NCBI GenBank assembly: GCA_032209605.1
Contig: JASFXZ010000016.1
Location: 992,001 to 1,056,000, forward strand
Reading direction: 5' to 3'
Length of the DNA stretch: 64,000 bases
Source: Mactromeris polynyma
Lineage: Eukaryota > Mollusca > Bivalvia > Venerida > Mactridae
In this document: piece after piece, positions 23,361 through 34,894 of the stretch
Layout: each line of letters starts with the position of its first letter
How positions within the stretch are numbered: the first letter of the stretch is position 1
Notes under the pieces: generated by a model
What the model was told of the DNA's origin: nothing
What the model saw: only the letters and a program-made list of their open reading frames with translations
Database searches by the model: none
Program-made: the position numbers and the translations under genes

Positions 23361-24272
23361 CAAATATTTTAAAAGGAATTTTTGTATACGGAAATTCCCG
23401 GAGACGCACGAAGACTATCCCGAACATTGTCGGGATTTGCCGAATGCAATATCTACGAATTAATCCTCCACCAAAGATTTTGTTGAATTAAAGTACCATG
23501 AGTGCTAACATAGATTGCGTAGAATCAAAGTAATAGGGGCACCATTAGAAATAATTGTTTGGTACATTGTATAGTGTTCGCTGTGTTGACTTTGCGGAAT
23601 AACATAAGGGGTACTTTGGAATGGTTGTTTGATAATGTGATAAAGGAGAACCACTGAAGAAAACAAGTCTCCACTTTTGCTTTAAATATATATCAATAAA
23701 ACTATTTTCAAACAAAAAAATCAACCTCCATTTACTTTCAAGTTATCCAGTACATTTTATTTTCACTTTCCACAAAAGCCTTTTTAACTTTCCTTTTACG
23801 TTACCCTTTAAAACTGTCGATAGATCTAGTACATTTTCTGACTTGTATTTGATTCAGTAAGATAAAACGGGTGAACAAAAAAGGAACGTTGATTATTGTT
23901 TTTTTGTCTTGGTTTGTTTTGTCTTTATTAATCTTAACATTCAGATTGCAACAATTTTTTTGAAAGATATTTCTTGTTTCATTTATTCTTGTCTATACTT
24001 TATCAAATTAGAGCAATATATGTAACATAAATCATAAGATTATTACAATTATGCATCAGTGAGTGAGATTCAAGAACCAATTATAGGAAATTGATATGAA
24101 TTCATGACCTTGATCGTTCACAACATAATTCAGACTAATGATAAATAATGCACGTGAACAGCACGACATGTAAGCATACATACGTACGAATTGAAGCATA
24201 TTCAGAATCGGGGCCCATGTTGTAAAGTAGGCTATGCATAACAATTCCAGAACTCTTTCTAAAATTATTCCA
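23361..24272. other. intergenic DNA, no gene supported
   Basis: AT-rich sequence with no ORF of interest. Confidence 0.4.
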
Positions 24273-24510
24273 AGCATGCTTCGAAGTACTTTATGCTGCA
24301 CACAATGATGATTAAAGTACGTGAAGCACGGAGAGCAACCATAGGACACATGCTTCGAAGTACAAGTATGTTAACAACGATGACTAATGTAAGTGAAGCA
24401 CGTAGAGCAACCACAGGACACATGCTTCGAAGTTCTAGATGCTGTAAACAATGATGACTTGTGTACGTGAAGCACAGGGAGCAACCATGGGACACATGCT
24501 TCAAATTACT
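24273..24510. repeat. 75-bp tandem repeat, about 3 copies
   Basis: Three units start catgcttcgaagt and include tgaagcac(g)gagagcaacc followed by aggacac. Unit lengths vary by a few bases. A truncated fourth start (catgcttcaaattactag) leads directly into the 15-bp array. Confidence 0.85.
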
Positions 24511-24515
24511 AGGAA

Positions 24516-25987
24516 AGTCACTGCTAAGGTTGCCATTGCTAGGGCTGACATTGCTAGGGCTGACATGCTAGGGCTGACACTTCAAGGCCTGACACTACAC
24601 TACAAGGGCTGAGACTGCTAGGGCTGACATTGCTAGGGCTGATATTGCCTGGGCTGACACGTCGAGGCCTGACACTACACTACTAGGGCTGACATTGCTA
24701 GGGTTGATATTGCCAGGGCTAACACTTCGAGGCCTGACACTACACTGCTAGGTCTGACACTGCTATGGCTGCAATTGCTAGGACTTACACTGCTAGGCCT
24801 GACACTACACTGCTAGGGCTGACATTACAAGTACTGCCATTGCTAGGGCTGTCATTGCTAGGGCTGCCACTGTTAGGGCTGACATTGCTAGGGCTGACAC
24901 TTCTAGCCCTGATACTACACTGCTAGGGCTGACACTGCTAGGGCTGACACTGCTAGGGCTGACACTGCTAGGGCTGACATTACTAGGGCTGAAACTGCTA
25001 GGATTGACGCTGATAGGTATGACACTGCTAGGGCTGACGCTGCTAGGGCTGACGCTACTATCGTATGACACTGCCAGGGCTGACACAACTTGGGTTGACA
25101 CTACTAGGTATGACACTGCTAGGGCTGACGCTGCTAGGACCGACACTGCTATCGTATGACACTGCAAGGGTTGACACTTCTTGAGTTGACACTGCTAGGG
25201 CTGATGCTGCTAGGGCTGACACTGCAAGGAATGACATTGCTAGGTATGACACTACTAGGTATGACACTCCTAGGGATGACGCTGCTAGGGCTGACACTGC
25301 TATCGTATGACACTGCTAGGGCTGAAACTTCTTGGATTGACACTGCTAGGGCTGATGCTGCTATGGCTGACACTGCTAGGGCTGACACTGCTTAGTAAGA
25401 CACTGCTATGGCTGACACTGTTAGGACAGACACTGCTAGGTATGACACTGCTATCGTATGACACTGCTAGGGCTGACACTTCTTAGGTTGACACTGCTAG
25501 GGCTGATGCTGCTAGGGCTGACACTACTAGGAATGACACGGCTAGGTATGACACTCCTAGGGCTGACGCTGCTAGGGATGACACTGTTATCGTATGACAC
25601 TGCTAGGGCTGATCCAGCTAAATATGACACTGCTAGGCTTGACACTGCTTGGACTGACACTGCTACGTATGACACTGCTAGGGTTCACACTGCTAGGACT
25701 GACACTGCTACGACTGCCACTGTTAGAGTTGCCATTGCTAGGGTTGCCACTGCTAGGGTTGACATTGTTAGACCTGACAATTCTAGAACTGACACTGATA
25801 GGGTTGACAATATTAGGGTTGACACTGCTAGATCTGACACTTCTAGGACTGACACTGCTAGGTATGATGACACTGCTAGGGCTGACACAACTTTGGTTAT
25901 CACTGCTAGGGTTGACACTGCTAGGGTTGACACTGCTAGGCATCACACTGCTAGGGCTGACACTGCTAGGACTGACACTGCTATTTA
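24516..25987. repeat. 15-bp minisatellite with higher-order structure
   Basis: About 98 units of consensus gctagggctgacact. Because 15 is a multiple of 3, frames stay open for long stretches on both strands and give pentapeptide-like repeats (LTLLG, ARADT on plus; SPSSV, LAVSA on minus). The landmark ctatcgtatgacactg recurs near 25059, 25149, 25300, 25451 and 25588, showing larger units of about 90-150 bp. No start context, signal peptide or domain marks a real protein. Confidence 0.95.
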
Positions 25988-26039
25988 AAGGTCCAGCCAT
26001 TTCTTACTTATGAGACACCTACTTTCTAAGCACATGTAC

Positions 26040-26206
26040 TTCCCGATTCCTATCCTTTAATGCCAGCACAAGGCAGGTAGGCTCACGTTAACCAGTATTT
26101 GAATAGCTGACGGCTCACCAACCAGTCATATCAGAACTACATTTAACCTTCGACTTTCCGCTCCCAAGGCGGATGCCTTTACCACTCGGCCACGGGAGAC
26201 GGTATA
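26040..26206 (-). mobile_element. tRNA-derived SINE (Ser/Leu-like head)
   Basis: The minus-strand head reads ctcccgtggccgagtggta (class II-type A-box) and ccgccttgggagcgg (anticodon-like stem-loop), followed by cgaaggttaaatg and a body with ggctcaccaaccag/agcctacctgcc motifs on the plus strand. The B-box region is decayed, so it is not a functional tRNA. Confidence 0.45.
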
Positions 26207-27146
26207 TTTACCGCATAATTTCCTCTGTCATCACATTTCTCGTTCCTACCATTTTTACCTAAGTTTCAATTACTAGTGGCTCGTGTTTTAGAGGTAGGAA
26301 TAATAGAATTATAAATAGCGAAAGTCGCGATGGCGTTTCTTAAACGTAAGAAAGTGTGTTTCTACCTTCAGATAGGTAGCATGATCTGACAGTGCTAGCT
26401 TTGTTAAACACAATGGCGTCCATGCGGAACATTGTCGTCTGGTCTGGTGGCCGCAATTTTGTTGTTAGCAAAGCGTTCAAGCGTTTTACAGACACATACA
26501 TTTTCAACCTGAGCTTACTTTTCTCGCTTACTTCCCCTACAACTAACAACGCGCCTCGCATGTGTTTCAAAACGGTCTTCGATCAAAAACATTACCACGT
26601 GTATACATGTAGTTGGTATCAATATAGTTTTTACTGTAATAAAAAAGCATTGTATGGGGCGTATCAAGGCCAGCAGCTGCATTTATATGAAACACCATAC
26701 TATTTGTTTAGACTCGCGGGACTATGCAATGCGACAGGGCCGTTTCAACTCGTCAGACTGTAAGTGGCTACTTTGGAGTTAAGTTTAATTTATCCACATA
26801 AAACACAAGAAAAACACACGTTTAATCACTACTACTTTTATTTCCCACATTTAATAATTGTTATTGCCTATAACACCAATGTATACGAGATGTTACTCCG
26901 ACGGATACACAAGCTCCGGTGGAGTTAGAATAAACATCAAGGTCCCATTTCGTGAAAATATGACACCATGCAAATGTAACAACGCGTGCAGACATTTAAT
27001 AATGCTGATATATTTTGTAATTAACGTTCAATGTTTTGTGTTGTATAATAACATTGGCTGTAGTCATATTATAAGCAATGGTAGGCCAAACCAATTGCAT
27101 TAGTAGTTCTTAGGAACAACATCGTCAAAACGTTCAAAACTGAGAC

Positions 27147-27240
27147 AAACAAATCACTCGTACACTTGCAAAATATATTTTCAAAAAATTGTTTTAGGGG
27201 CGAATGCAGTATACAATTAAAGCGACCGAGTGATTTGTTT
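27147..27240. mobile_element. short inverted-repeat element
   Basis: 14-bp exact inverted ends (aaacaaatcactcg / cgagtgatttgttt) enclose about 66 bp. It lies in DNA present in duplication unit A but absent from unit B. Confidence 0.5.
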
Positions 27241-27266
27241 AGAAAAAAGAACTACATGTATACGTA

Positions 27267-27425
27267 TTTGGTATCACTGCGTAGGCGTTGATTTGGTGTT
27301 TATTAGATTATAAGTGATTGCTTAACATCACATGTATTGGTGTGTCCTCGTATTGCAAGTGTAGCAAAATAAAACCTTCACACTACAATAAACACCAATA
27401 TCAACGCGGACGCAGAGGTACCAAA
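27267..27425. mobile_element. MITE-like inverted-repeat element, 38-bp arms
   Basis: The left arm 27267-27304 (tttggtatcactgcgtagg..) and right arm 27387-27425 (..cgcagaggtaccaaa) are imperfect reverse complements around an 82-bp centre. It is adjacent to the 14-bp-ended element and also absent from unit B, so it inserted, or arrived with other DNA, after the duplication. Confidence 0.55.
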
Positions 27426-27947
27426 CATAAAACATTATATCACGTATATTTTCATTTTAGTAATAGGTTTATAACATGTTCAAATGTAAACTATACGGTA
27501 TTTCTTCCTAACAGTTCTGTACATATATATGTGATGCCATTGTTGCCACGTTTTCACCATCTGTTCCCCCTTCTGCTATTCTTCTCCACCACCTATCTCT
27601 CATTCTCTGGTGTGCTTACTTCATCACGCCACCTTTGCAACACATATTGTCTCTCTAGACTTGTGTTTAATTAATGTTTCACTCTCCTGGTATTCTACTA
27701 AGCTACCTTTTCACTTACCCTCATCTTCGTTTCTCCCTGGATTTACGACATTTTGAATTAGTACATAATCTTCGTATTGTCGTAATGACAAACATATACT
27801 ACACAGATATACTGAACTGTTTTTTTATATATTTGAATTCCTTTCGATGATAGTCTATGTATTTTTGCATTTCAGTTCAAAATCTGATTGTTTTATAGAT
27901 CAAAAGCACTCAAGTATAACAAAGCATAATTATTCTTATGTAATTGT

Positions 27948-27953
27948 TTTATT
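27948..27953 (-). terminator. poly(A) signal for SLC46-like copy A
   Basis: AATAAA on the minus strand, 66 bases after the stop codon of the gene at 28019-29533. Confidence 0.5.
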
Positions 27954-28018
27954 CTGGTGTTTTCGCTATCTTCAATGCGTACATATCCTATAGCATTCCA
28001 GTTCTTAATACCAAAATC

Positions 28019-29533
28019 TTACTGGAATGTATTGTAACCAGGGATATGACCGTTAGTTATTGTGTTCTTCTCTTCAATGCTATTCACTTCGGGAATTTCA
28101 CTGGCTTTATTATCATCGCTACCTTCGTCACTGGCAATAATTAATGACGTTATTTCCTTTCCTTCAATAAGCTTTTCGTGACGAAATTTAGCAAATGCGA
28201 TCGACGCGATAGAAATGATGCAAACAACAGTCGTTACGTAAAACACTAACCATTTGTTGATGTACAATGTTGCTCCGTATAGATTTAAGAATATCAGCGG
28301 ACCTAGAACCTTTGTCGTAGTTTCCACTAATGACAACAAAGAAAAAATCTTACCCAAATCGTTATTATCAACTGCCTTACTTAGAATAGATCGAACACAG
28401 TTTCTGACCATGATTGACAATGACCATACAAATATCAGCATATACATGGCCCAGTTTTTAGTCGCAAACTGAATGGAAATACAAAATACGATTTGGCAAA
28501 TCATTCCGAACAACATTATATCAAAGTCAGATAACTTGAGAAGATTCGAAAGAAAGGGAAGTGTTAAAAATAAAGCTATGCCCATCGAAATATTCTCAAA
28601 AAATAGCAAATAAGAATATTGCGAATTGGACCAGTTGAATGGTTCTCCAGTTACCACGAAAAGGAGTAAGTCTGGGTGAGGGGAGACATTAATTCCATTC
28701 AATACGCAAATTAAAATTATCAGAATAATAAGACATCGACCATTGTTCGGTCTTTGTTTTGCTATGATAAAGAACGAAGCTTTCATTCCATCTAAGAAAT
28801 AATTTCTTGAACACCGATTTGTTGACGTTTCTGTGACCGTGTCTCCTTTCTCTTTAGGCGTGTCTTTTACACCAACAATAACAGATAGTAATCCTACCAG
28901 ATTTATTCCTCCTATTACTCCAAAGGCAGCAATAATGTTAAATCCCATTAGACCAGCTAATAGAACCCCGATACATCGACCAAAATATTGCATGGCAAGA
29001 AGCCGCCCTAACCGGACTGTTCTGTCGTCCACTTTAGATTTCTCCGACGTATAACTGTTTACTGCCATTGAGATCACTGCACTTTTTCCGAATAGTCCTT
29101 GAACAAACGTTCCGGCCAGTACAACCACTATCGCCCATTGCTTGACCTGAGTGCTACCAGAATACACTATAACAGCTAATATACTCCCAACGCTAGGAAT
29201 GACCATTGGTAACTTTCGCCCATAAACGTCGCTCCAGGCTCCACAAAATAATCCGATGAAGTATGTAGGTATATTTACCAGCATTCTGTATATAGTGAAA
29301 TACATTCCTGAATCCGCATGGACAACTTTGATGTGTTCAGGGTAGTCCGCTAGATGCATGCACACGTTCTTTGAATATAGGTGTTCACATACTAAATTAA
29401 CAATATGTGGTCTGATAGTTACATCTAGCATTGTCTCGCCAACATTGAAGAGAAAATATATGACTTGAATGAAAGATAGAGATATGCATACAGCTCTGTC
29501 GTCGTTCAGACCGAGAGATTGCCCATTCACCAT
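28019..29533 (-). CDS. SLC46-like major facilitator transporter, copy A
   Basis: An intact 504-codon single exon. The ORF is open upstream, but its first in-frame ATG is at 29533 (MVNG.., good AAGGAAATGG context), and the paralogue starts at the same place. The protein has about 12 hydrophobic segments. It carries the MFS motif A, GAWSDVYGRK, at residues 98-107 between TM2 and TM3, plus paired loop cysteines near residues 49 and 58. A polar central loop (DTPKEKGD..) follows TM6, and the C-terminal region (KIFSLLSLVETTTKVLGP..) resembles SLC46 members. The acidic tail is cytoplasmic by the MFS model. The SLC46 family includes the proton-coupled folate transporter; A2/A3-type members carry cyclic dinucleotides, muropeptides or sterol-like substrates across plasma or lysosomal membranes. 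The substrate here is unknown. A close tandem paralogue lies 3.8 kb away. Confidence 0.9.
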   Translation of the reverse strand: MVNGQSLGLNDDRAVCISLSFIQVIYFLFNVGETMLDVTIRPHIVNLVCEHLYSKNVCMHLADYPEHIKVVHADSGMYFTIYRMLVNIPTYFIGLFCGAWSDVYGRKLPMVIPSVGSILAVIVYSGSTQVKQWAIVVVLAGTFVQGLFGKSAVISMAVNSYTSEKSKVDDRTVRLGRLLAMQYFGRCIGVLLAGLMGFNIIAAFGVIGGINLVGLLSVIVGVKDTPKEKGDTVTETSTNRCSRNYFLDGMKASFFIIAKQRPNNGRCLIILIILICVLNGINVSPHPDLLLFVVTGEPFNWSNSQYSYLLFFENISMGIALFLTLPFLSNLLKLSDFDIMLFGMICQIVFCISIQFATKNWAMYMLIFVWSLSIMVRNCVRSILSKAVDNNDLGKIFSLLSLVETTTKVLGPLIFLNLYGATLYINKWLVFYVTTVVCIISIASIAFAKFRHEKLIEGKEITSLIIASDEGSDDNKASEIPEVNSIEEKNTITNGHIPGYNTFQ

Positions 29534-30429
29534 TTCCTTGTGCGTTATTGTACGTATTTTACAATGAAATGCAATATTGTAATGAAATCTAAGGACTGGT
29601 TCTATTATCGAGAAGATTGTGACGTGTCGCGTGAAAATTGTAATTAAATAGTTCCTGTGAAGTACAATTTGCCATGAACAACATCTGTTAAAAGGTATAA
29701 GGGAGTTCAGAAAGTAATGTAGTCTTTTGGCTAAAATATATAAGGTTTTGAACTTAAGGTTTTCAAACAATATTTATGCTTCCTTTAATAAATAGTAGAG
29801 TATGGTGTTAAATTGGTTCTCCGTGTATTGATTTAAATTTTGTCATTTTTTGTCTAGCTATTTAATTTCTTTTTTACATATTACCCTTATTTAAGGTGCA
29901 TAATGATTATTGTTTTTTATGGATTAGGTGCTACCGACTTAGTCGGATTGTTTGTAGATCAATATGTAAGAAATAAATTACCATTTAGCGATAAAGTCTG
30001 AGGTTAGCTAGTATGTACCCTTTAACCTCCTCAAGTGCCTTATATTTTATGGATAGTTGTTTTCCCGGATGTCTGTTTGGGGGAGGCACTGTCTTATGTA
30101 TGTGGAGTTCCCTGAAGCAACCTTTTCTCTCTCTTTGATTAATAATAATATTTATTCCAACATTTACAGCATTACGCTATTCTTTCAGAACAAATACACG
30201 GTTCATCTAACTGATGTTTTGCATAGCAACAGGCAAATCGTTTATCAGCTAAAATACTAGAACTTCATCGTTTATATTCTACTGCTGTTTTCTTTTCAAC
30301 CCTCAGCCCACTGTTTCTGTGAACACATCCCACCACGTTCTATTGGGTCAATGTTTCAGATACCAAACGTGCATTTATTCATCCGCCGTACAACAACTGC
30401 GTACAAAATGTAACTGTGGAGTTAGTTTC

Positions 30430-30716
30430 AGACTTTACGTCATTTTTCAGCTCTATTTAAGTTATATACAGCGGTCAACTGACTTAACCAGTGCTCCTGT
30501 TTCACCAACTAGTACTAACCTGCTCCTCGGCAAGCAGCTGGCAACTTCTCTATAAACTATTTTTCAAATGTGGAGGAAAAATTACTTTGAATGCAATCAC
30601 TTCAGTCAAATTGTCACGGAAGAACATACGCCTCGCCCGGGTTTCGAATCCAGGAGCGCTAGATTAGCAGTCGAACTCTCTACCGACTGTGGTAACCGGG
30701 TGGGCTTTGACTACAT
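30430..30716 (-). mobile_element. tRNA-derived SINE (family S1)
   Basis: The minus-strand head reads cccggttaccacagtcggt agagagttcgactgctaatc with a B-box ctggattcgaaacccggg. The body continues to gcagctgcttgccgag / gtactagttggtgaaac on the plus strand. The head anticodon-like triplet is GCT. An orthologous copy sits at 35870-36115 in the second duplication unit, so this insertion predates the duplication. Confidence 0.75.
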
Positions 30717-31055
30717 TCAAGCATAATGTACCTACAATTGCGAGGGAAGTAAGCCATATTCACATAAAAAGTGTTCGATTGTTGGTGAAATAACGGACGA
30801 GCATTGGTTGAAACATACTGAGTCTGGTTCGATCAATGAACCTTGTAAACAGATATAATATACAGTTTGGCACTGTATTTAAAAACATATTGCACCGAGT
30901 ATGTGCTCGATGTTAAAGCCGTTTCGCTATTTGTATTCAGGTTAAAATGCATGAATAATATGAACTACACAAATAATGATAGAGATGTGATAGTCTCTAT
31001 AAAGAAAGTTGGACACCGTCGGTCTTTCCACTGCATTTACTCTTATTTTCGTTAA

Positions 31056-32399
31056 CATATAAATGCTTTGCATGCAACAAAAACTGTACGACAGCAAATT
31101 GTAGCTTTTCGTTGATTTATTTGTCTTTTCGACACAAGATTTTCATGGATACGACTTGTTTGTAAAACAAAATAGTGAATTGAGCACCTGTTAAAAAAGA
31201 AGATGGGAGGGTTGCTACGGAGGCAGAACGCACTTAGTTATTATCCTACCCAGATCACCGTCGATATTGCTATTATTTGCTCCTCCTTGAGCCAATACCG
31301 AAAGTAATATCTATCAAGAATCCGATCTATAGTTGTTTCAACGTTAAACTCCATCTTGAATTGCTACTTTGACGAGCGAAATTGGCGGGAGCGCGAATGT
31401 CAACATCCAGTTTGTTAGGTAGATAGTTTACTTGCGCACCATGGGCGGAGTTACGTTTGACTGACAGATACCTTAGCGACATTTTTTGCAGTCATAAACA
31501 TCTGACCCCAATCTTCTTGTCGAAGTGATTGTGAGGCACTCAGATGCGCTAGAAATTCGATTTTGTTTGCTTCTACTCGTGAAAATTGTTCTTTTTTTTC
31601 CGAACTCTCAAAAGTCTGTTCGGTCGATAATAAAGACGCCAGAATAGTGCGGTTAAAATCATGCGGCAAAATCCCAGGTTTTTACTATAGGCTTGTGCGT
31701 GGCTCTGTTACGACGACGCGTGTAAAAGTTAACACATTATTAATTTGACCGTTTAATGTTAACAGTAGCGTCCCGAAAGTCATAAGGCTTTTTTAATCAA
31801 AGAGCCGAAAAAGTAGCCCCATTCACAAATTCATTATTTCTAATATTATCCATAGATCTATTAATATTTTATCATTTTCCAGTTTATTAATGATATCTAA
31901 CACTTCGCTTATATAAAGTGTAACTGTAAAACGTAAAAAAAAGGAAAACATTTCCTCAAAAATGTCATCAATACATATGTTTAATGGCGTCACCACATAA
32001 ACAAGCATCTGACGTCATGCAGTACACACGCGTTCAGTGAAACCGTTCCATCTACATTACTCGAATCGCTATCAAGTGTGCACTGATTAATGTTGATTGG
32101 TTTAAGACTCAACTCCTCGAACAAAGATAAATTAATTGTTACAACTACCTGTGTACACTGGTGATGCGTCGATGTAGCCTGAAACTCGAATGGTTTTGGA
32201 TGGGATAAACTTACTGAACTGGATAGGTAAATTTTGCTGGACATGCTTAGTAGATTTGTCATAACTTGCATGTTACCGGTAAATGTTATCATGTTTATTT
32301 TTTAGTTTGCTGCAGCGTACATGCGCATTCTTATTTAATACATCAAAAGGTGTTAACTTGCATATTCTTTATCATTACTCGTTTTGTTAATTGTAAACA
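31056..32399. other. unit A flank without a supported gene
   Basis: This part has no match in unit B. A stretch at 31450-31670 is open on the minus strand for 72 codons and looks protein-like in composition, but it has no in-frame ATG near its start and no workable acceptor, so it is not called. Confidence 0.4.
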
Positions 32400-33327
32400 A
32401 GCAGCGTTTATATTTATATTATTTAATTACAAAATCAGCATTTCATATTCCACAACAACCCTCTGTTTAACTTTGTACACACCATGCCCGCTCACTTTTT
32501 ACCTAAGTTTCAATTACCAGTGGCTCGTGTTTTAGAGGTAGGAATAATAGAAAAACAGTCGCGGTGGCGTTTCTTAAAAGTAAGAAAATTAGTTCCTACA
32601 TTTAGATAGGTGACACAATCTGACAGTGCTAGCTGTACTAAACAAAATGGCGTCCATGGTGAACACTGTCGTCTGGTCTTGTGGACGCTCATTTGTAGCT
32701 AGCAAAGCGTTCAAGCATTTAACAGACACATATTTTCTATCCGTGCTAACTTTTCTCGCTGACTTCCCTTACCACTACAAACGCGGCTCTTGTGTGTTTC
32801 AAATCGGTTTTCGATTAGAAGTTACAACGTGTATACATGTAATTGGTATCGATAAGGCGTTCACTGTAATAGCGTAGCAAGGCTTGCAGCTGCATTTATA
32901 TGAAACACCTTCCTACATGTAGGCCTATAGACTCGCGGGACCATACAATGCGGCACGGCTGTTTCAACTTGTCAGACTGTAAGTTTTCGGTGGCCACACT
33001 GGAGTTAAGTGTAATTTATCCACATAATACCCAAGAAAAACACACGTTTAATCACTACTAGTTTTATTTCGCACATTTTATACTTGTTATTGCCTATAAC
33101 ATCAATGCATTTATTATTCAATATGGACCAACAAGAAGGAACGGAAAAATGGACGCCAATAACCGCGGAACACAGGGTTTATAGTCTTGTGAACGATACA
33201 AAGAAACAAACATAAGACACAAGATTCTATCCGACGGAGACGTTACTCCGACGGATTCACAAGCTCCGATGGAGTTAGTATAAATATCAAGCTCCCATTT
33301 CGTGAATTGTCACAACGCTTGCCGACA

Positions 33328-33333
33328 TTTAAT
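33328..33333 (-). terminator. candidate poly(A) signal for SLC46-like copy B
   Basis: ATTAAA on the minus strand, 47 bases after the stop codon. The matching site in unit A has been separated from its gene by inserted DNA. Confidence 0.35.
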
Positions 33334-33379
33334 AATTCTGATGTATCTTAATTAGCATTCAATGTTAAATACCAAAACC

Positions 33380-34894
33380 TTACTGGAATGTATTGTAACC
33401 AGGGATATGACCGTTAGTTTTTGTGTTGTTCTCTTCAATGCTATTCACTTCGGGAATTTCACTGACTTTACTATCATCGCTACTTTCGTCACTGGCAATT
33501 ATTAATGACGTTATTTCCTTTCCTTCAATAAGCTTTTCGTGACGAAATTTAGCAAATGCGATCAATCCGGTAGAAATGATGCAAACAACAGTCGTTACGT
33601 AAAACACTAACCATTTGTTGATGTACAATGTTGCTCCGTATAGATTTAAGAATATCAGAGGACCTAGAACCTTTGAAGTAGTTTCCAAACATGACAACAA
33701 AGAAAAAATCTTACCCAAATCATTATTTTCAACTGCCTTACTCAGAATAGATCGAACACAGTTTCTGACAATGATTGACAATGACCATACAAATATCAGC
33801 ATAAACATAACCCAGTATTTAGTCGCAAACTGAATGGAAATACAAAATACGATTTGGCAAATCATTCCGAACAACATTATATCAAAGTCAGATAACTTGA
33901 GAAGATTCGAAAGTAGAGGAAGTGTTAAAAATAGAGCTATACCCATCGAAATATTCTCAAAAGACAGCAAATAAGAATATTGCGAATTGGACCAGTTGAG
34001 TGGTTCTCCAGTTACCACGAAAAGGAGTAAGTCTGGGTGAGGGGTGACATTAATTCCATGCAATACACAAATTAAAATTATCAAAATGACAAGACATCGA
34101 CCATTGTTCGGTCTTTGTTTTGCTATGATAAAGAACAAAACTTTCATTCCATCTAAGAAATAATTTCTTGAACACCGATTTGTTGACGTTTCTGTGACCG
34201 TGTCTCCTTTCTCTTTAGGCGTGTCTTTTACACCAACTATAACAGATAGTAATCCTACCAGGTGTATTCCTCCTATTACCCCAAAGGCAGCAATAATGTT
34301 GAATCCCATTACACCAGCTAATAGAGCCCCAATACATCGACCAAAATATTGCATGGCAAGAAGCCGCCCTAACCGGACTGTTCTGTCTTCCACTTTAGAT
34401 TTCTCCGACGTATAACTGTTTACTGCCATTGAGATCACTGCACTTTTTCCGAATAGTCCTTGAACAAACGTTCCGGCCAATACAACTACTATCGCCCATT
34501 GCTTGACCTGAGTGCTGCCAGCATACACTATAACAGCTAGTATACTCCCAACGCTAGGAATGACCATTGGTAACTTTCGCCCATAAACGTCGCTCCAGGC
34601 TCCACAAAATAATCCGATGAAGAATGTAGGTATATTTACCAGCATTCTGTATATGCTGAAATACATTCCTGAATCCGCATGGACAACTTTGATGTGTTCA
34701 GGGTAGTCCGCTAGATGCATGCACACGTTCTTTGAATATAGGTGTTCACATACTAAATTAACAATATGTGGTCTGATAGTTACATCTAGCATTGTCTCGC
34801 CAACATTGAAGAGAAAATATATGACTTGAATGAAGCATAGAGATATGCATACAGCTCTGTCGTCGTTCAGACCGAGATATTTCCCATTCACCAT
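33380..34894 (-). CDS. SLC46-like major facilitator transporter, copy B
   Basis: Also exactly 504 codons and intronless, with the same ATG (MVNGKYLG..) and stop context as copy A. Roughly 35-40 residues differ from copy A (about 93% identity), mostly conservative. Differences cluster in the transmembrane segments of the C-terminal half and in the tail. Motif A (GAWSDVYGRK), the loop cysteines and the central loop are unchanged. Length identity and intact frames in both copies, against indel-ridden flanks, point to selection on both. The protein is predicted to be a plasma- or lysosomal-membrane solute carrier; the substrate cannot be read from sequence. Confidence 0.9.
   Translation of the reverse strand: MVNGKYLGLNDDRAVCISLCFIQVIYFLFNVGETMLDVTIRPHIVNLVCEHLYSKNVCMHLADYPEHIKVVHADSGMYFSIYRMLVNIPTFFIGLFCGAWSDVYGRKLPMVIPSVGSILAVIVYAGSTQVKQWAIVVVLAGTFVQGLFGKSAVISMAVNSYTSEKSKVEDRTVRLGRLLAMQYFGRCIGALLAGVMGFNIIAAFGVIGGIHLVGLLSVIVGVKDTPKEKGDTVTETSTNRCSRNYFLDGMKVLFFIIAKQRPNNGRCLVILIILICVLHGINVTPHPDLLLFVVTGEPLNWSNSQYSYLLSFENISMGIALFLTLPLLSNLLKLSDFDIMLFGMICQIVFCISIQFATKYWVMFMLIFVWSLSIIVRNCVRSILSKAVENNDLGKIFSLLSCLETTSKVLGPLIFLNLYGATLYINKWLVFYVTTVVCIISTGLIAFAKFRHEKLIEGKEITSLIIASDESSDDSKVSEIPEVNSIEENNTKTNGHIPGYNTFQ

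Larger units (their letters stand above)
26252..32495. repeat. tandem segmental duplication, unit A
   Basis: This unit begins tttttacctaagtttcaatta, as does unit B at 32496. It ends with a block (32400-32493: ttatattatttaattacaa ... accatgcccgctca) matched at 38228-38321. Inside, the SLC46-like gene, its 5' region and the 30.1-31.0 kb flank align with unit B. Unit A has about 0.97 kb of extra DNA between 27036 and 28007, and about 1 kb of unmatched DNA at 31.0-32.4 kb. Confidence 0.85.

Noticed and set aside
24805..26013. Multiple ORFs on both strands with LTLLG, ARADT or SPSSV repeats
   Set aside because: Produced by a 15-bp unit without stops. The frames on opposite strands cannot all be real, and none has other support.
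26413..26763. ORF starting MASM..VVWS.GR in both duplication units (second copy at 32647)
   Set aside because: The two copies diverge with frame-shifting indels after about 40 codons, as expected of non-coding duplicated DNA.
28254..29054. Plus-strand ORFs opposite the SLC46-like genes (also 33615-34415)
   Set aside because: Antisense shadows of the conserved minus-strand coding frame.
29534..29770. N-terminal extension of SLC46-like copy A
   Set aside because: The open frame upstream of residue 1 contains no in-frame ATG in either copy.
31472..31690. Protein-like open stretch on the minus strand (..FNRTILASLLSTEQTFESSE..) with a donor-like AAG|gtatct
   Set aside because: No in-frame ATG near the start, an in-frame stop just upstream, and no acceptor that would avoid that stop. 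No partner exon was found.
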